From Planctomycetia bacterium (lineage in GTDB: Bacteria; Planctomycetota; Planctomycetia; Pirellulales; UBA1268): a stretch of DNA of 42,222 nucleotides. Within the stretch, counting starts at the first letter, position 1, and every line of letters starts with the position of its first letter. Shown piece by piece: positions 41,060-42,222 of the stretch. The notes under the pieces are model-generated. The model was not told the DNA's origin, searched no databases, and saw only the letters and a list, made by a program, of their open reading frames with translations. The position numbers were made by a program, and so were the translations under genes. The stretch lies in assembly GCA_026401075.1 (NCBI GenBank), contig JAPLNQ010000295.1, forward strand, positions 4,210-46,431, written 5' to 3'.

Positions 41060-41396
41060 GGCGTCCCTCCCCCTCGAAAAACCACCGGACGAGGCGATCA
41101 CGATAGAAGCGGAGCACGCGGCCGTAGCGTCGGCTGCAGCCGTTCAGCTTGCCGGTCGTTCGCCAGAAGCGAAGCGTGCCGACGGGCACCTGCAGCATGT
41201 CCGCAGCCTGCGCGATCGTGAGGATCGGCGGATACTTCTCGGCCCACGGGCCACTTGTAAAGTTGGTGGTGAGCTCGTCTGCCGAGAGCTTCACGCACCC
41301 CATATTCCTGCTGGCTGCCATGATGAAAAAGCTCCATGTTCGACCGTGTTTCGCCATCGCATCCGTCGCGACTCGCATCGAATCAACAACAACCAT
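41049..41396 (-). CDS. Excisionase-like HTH DNA-binding protein
   Basis: The 115-residue protein contains a MerR/excisionase-type helix-turn-helix: ILTIAQAADMLQVPVGTLRFWRTTGKL, followed by a wing and a basic end (YRDRLVRWFFEGEGRRG). Such proteins assist integrase excision or act as element regulators. ATG 41396 is chosen because AAGGAG lies 9 nt upstream. It overlaps the integrase start by 11 nt, implying translational coupling. The N-terminal 50 residues carry no recognised domain and some may be spurious. Confidence 0.82.
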   Translation of the reverse strand: MVVVDSMRVATDAMAKHGRTWSFFIMAASRNMGCVKLSADELTTNFTSGPWAEKYPPILTIAQAADMLQVPVGTLRFWRTTGKLNGCSRRYGRVLRFYRDRLVRWFFEGEGRRGA

Positions 41397-41491
41397 GATC
41401 TGAAACTCCTTCTGGGGGATGAATCCACGGAGCGCCCGTGCTGCGCCCGTCCACGGGACGGCGCCGCGGTGCAGCTCTCGTGGTGTGAAAA

Positions 41492-41520
41492 GAAAAAGCC
41501 CGCCGCAATTGCGACGGGCT
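41492..41520 (-). terminator. Intrinsic terminator for the upstream element gene
   Basis: On the minus strand the sequence AGCCCGTCGCAA-TTGCGGCGGGCT is followed by TTTTT (41493-41497). The stem is 11-12 bp with one mismatch. It would end transcription of the gene at 41584-42216, separating it from the excisionase/integrase pair. Confidence 0.8.
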
Positions 41521-41583
41521 CACGTAGTCGTGGTCGGTTTCACCACGAGCGGATCATCGAAACGGCCGGCGGGGACCGGCAGT

Positions 41584-42216
41584 TCATCGACTTTTGCGTT
41601 TGGCTGCCTTCTTCGCGGTCTTCCGCGCATTTCCACGCGGCGAGGCCCGCCAGATGAAGCCGGTGCCGTCGCCATCGCACTCGAACCACATCGACTTCTT
41701 GAGCATGCCGTTATTCAGGGTCTCCACTGCCCGTCGCCGCCGATCGTCTTTCCCGCCCTCGCCAAACGGATCCTCGATGCGAGGCGGCCACCCGAAGTCC
41801 TCGAACTCATCGAGTATCCGGACGATATTTCCTGCGGAGGCTGGCTTCGGCACCTTGCGCACCACGACGCTACGAAATCGAAGTTCACGGGCCTGCTTGT
41901 CCCAGTGCGGCTTTTCGGGGTCGCGCTCGGCAGGCTGCTCCCCGAGAGCATCAAGCAAATCGTCCCGCAGCCGGTCATTGAGAAAGCCCAGGGCGTGCGC
42001 GACTTCCACGAGCCCACGGTCGGCGGTGGTGCCACGAGCGGTGCAGTACATGCCGACCGTCAATCCCGTGTCGGCAGTCCACGCTGCAGCCAAACTGCCG
42101 CCACACTTCCGGCGTTCCTTCTCGGTGAACACCCGCTCCCATAGCCGCCTTGCCGCCGTGAGGTTCTGAATCCTTTGGTAAGCCTTCTCAAGTTCGTCGC
42201 GTGCCCAATCTGGCAC
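41584..42216 (-). CDS. Unrecognised mobile-element protein (5' end may lie outside window)
   Basis: The 210-residue reading frame is charged and mostly helical, starts MPDWARDELEKAYQRIQ and ends in a Lys/Arg-rich tail (NARKTAKKAAKRKSR) typical of nucleic-acid-binding proteins. It has no signal peptide or membrane segment, and no family is recognised. The start shown is a GTG two codons from the window edge; the frame stays open to the edge, so the protein may extend further upstream. It is separated from the excisionase gene by a terminator. Confidence 0.65.
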   Translation of the reverse strand: MPDWARDELEKAYQRIQNLTAARRLWERVFTEKERRKCGGSLAAAWTADTGLTVGMYCTARGTTADRGLVEVAHALGFLNDRLRDDLLDALGEQPAERDPEKPHWDKQARELRFRSVVVRKVPKPASAGNIVRILDEFEDFGWPPRIEDPFGEGGKDDRRRRAVETLNNGMLKKSMWFECDGDGTGFIWRASPRGNARKTAKKAAKRKSR

Positions 42217-42222
42217 GCGTAT

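Larger units (their letters stand above)
39742..42222. mobile_element. Left end of an integrated element at tRNA-Ser (incomplete)
   Basis: From the tRNA 3' end to the window edge the genes are an integrase, an excisionase-like HTH protein and an unrecognised protein, all on the minus strand. This is a typical integrative-element or prophage end. Its type cannot be decided because the far end and any cargo are outside the window. Confidence 0.6.

Overview
The window is a contiguous piece of a high-GC bacterial chromosome, most likely a planctomycete of the Pirellulales type. This is inferred from protein style and gene content: a planctomycete-like RpoB/RpoC, a free-standing RNA polymerase alpha C-terminal-domain protein, an exosortase/EpsI exopolysaccharide locus, a formylglycine-generating enzyme, and several Pro/Gln/Ala-rich exported proteins. 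No 16S rRNA or other marker is present to confirm it.

Layout. (1) 1-9641, + strand: rplJ (probably cut by the window edge), rplL, rpoB, rpoC, ending in a hairpin terminator. Two strong hairpins lie between rplL and rpoB. rpoB is broken near 1845 by what looks like a deletion of about 70 nt that shifts the frame; an assembly error is the likeliest cause. (2) 9744-12864, + strand: an exported lipoprotein-like protein, a CHAD-domain protein, and a membrane-anchored formylglycine-generating enzyme with both catalytic cysteines, coupled to the CHAD gene by an ATGA overlap. A perfect 24-nt-arm inverted repeat follows. (3) 13067-19194, - strand: PolX, a proline-rich exported protein, and a four-gene run: alpha-CTD-like protein, DUF3592-like membrane protein, arrestin-like protein, P-loop ATPase. 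This run is the best candidate here for an undescribed system. (4) 19386-21776, +: a UvrD/PcrA-type helicase. (5) 21781-28138, - strand: exosortase, fused Wzz/BY-kinase-like protein, EpsI, Gmd and a GDP-fucose-synthase-like epimerase, forming an exopolysaccharide/protein-sorting locus. (6) 28394-36536: a flippase-like membrane protein, a YgfZ-NUDIX fusion, an HTH protein, small membrane proteins, an exported protein, RdgB, a glycosyltransferase and an Ala/Pro-rich exported protein. (7) 36579-38149, +: ScpB and an extremely acidic Asp/Glu-rich protein with a repeat-containing leader. (8) 38225-39559, -: an exported M28 aminopeptidase with a PDZ domain. (9) 39652-42222: tRNA-Ser(GCU) followed directly by a tyrosine integrase, an excisionase-like HTH protein and an unrecognised protein. 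This is the left end of an element integrated at the tRNA 3' end and running past the window.

Functionally the window mixes housekeeping genes (transcription, translation, replication/repair, nucleotide-pool cleaning, chromosome segregation) with cell-surface functions (exosortase/polysaccharide, GDP-deoxysugar synthesis, sulfatase maturation, exported proteins) and one recent mobile insertion.
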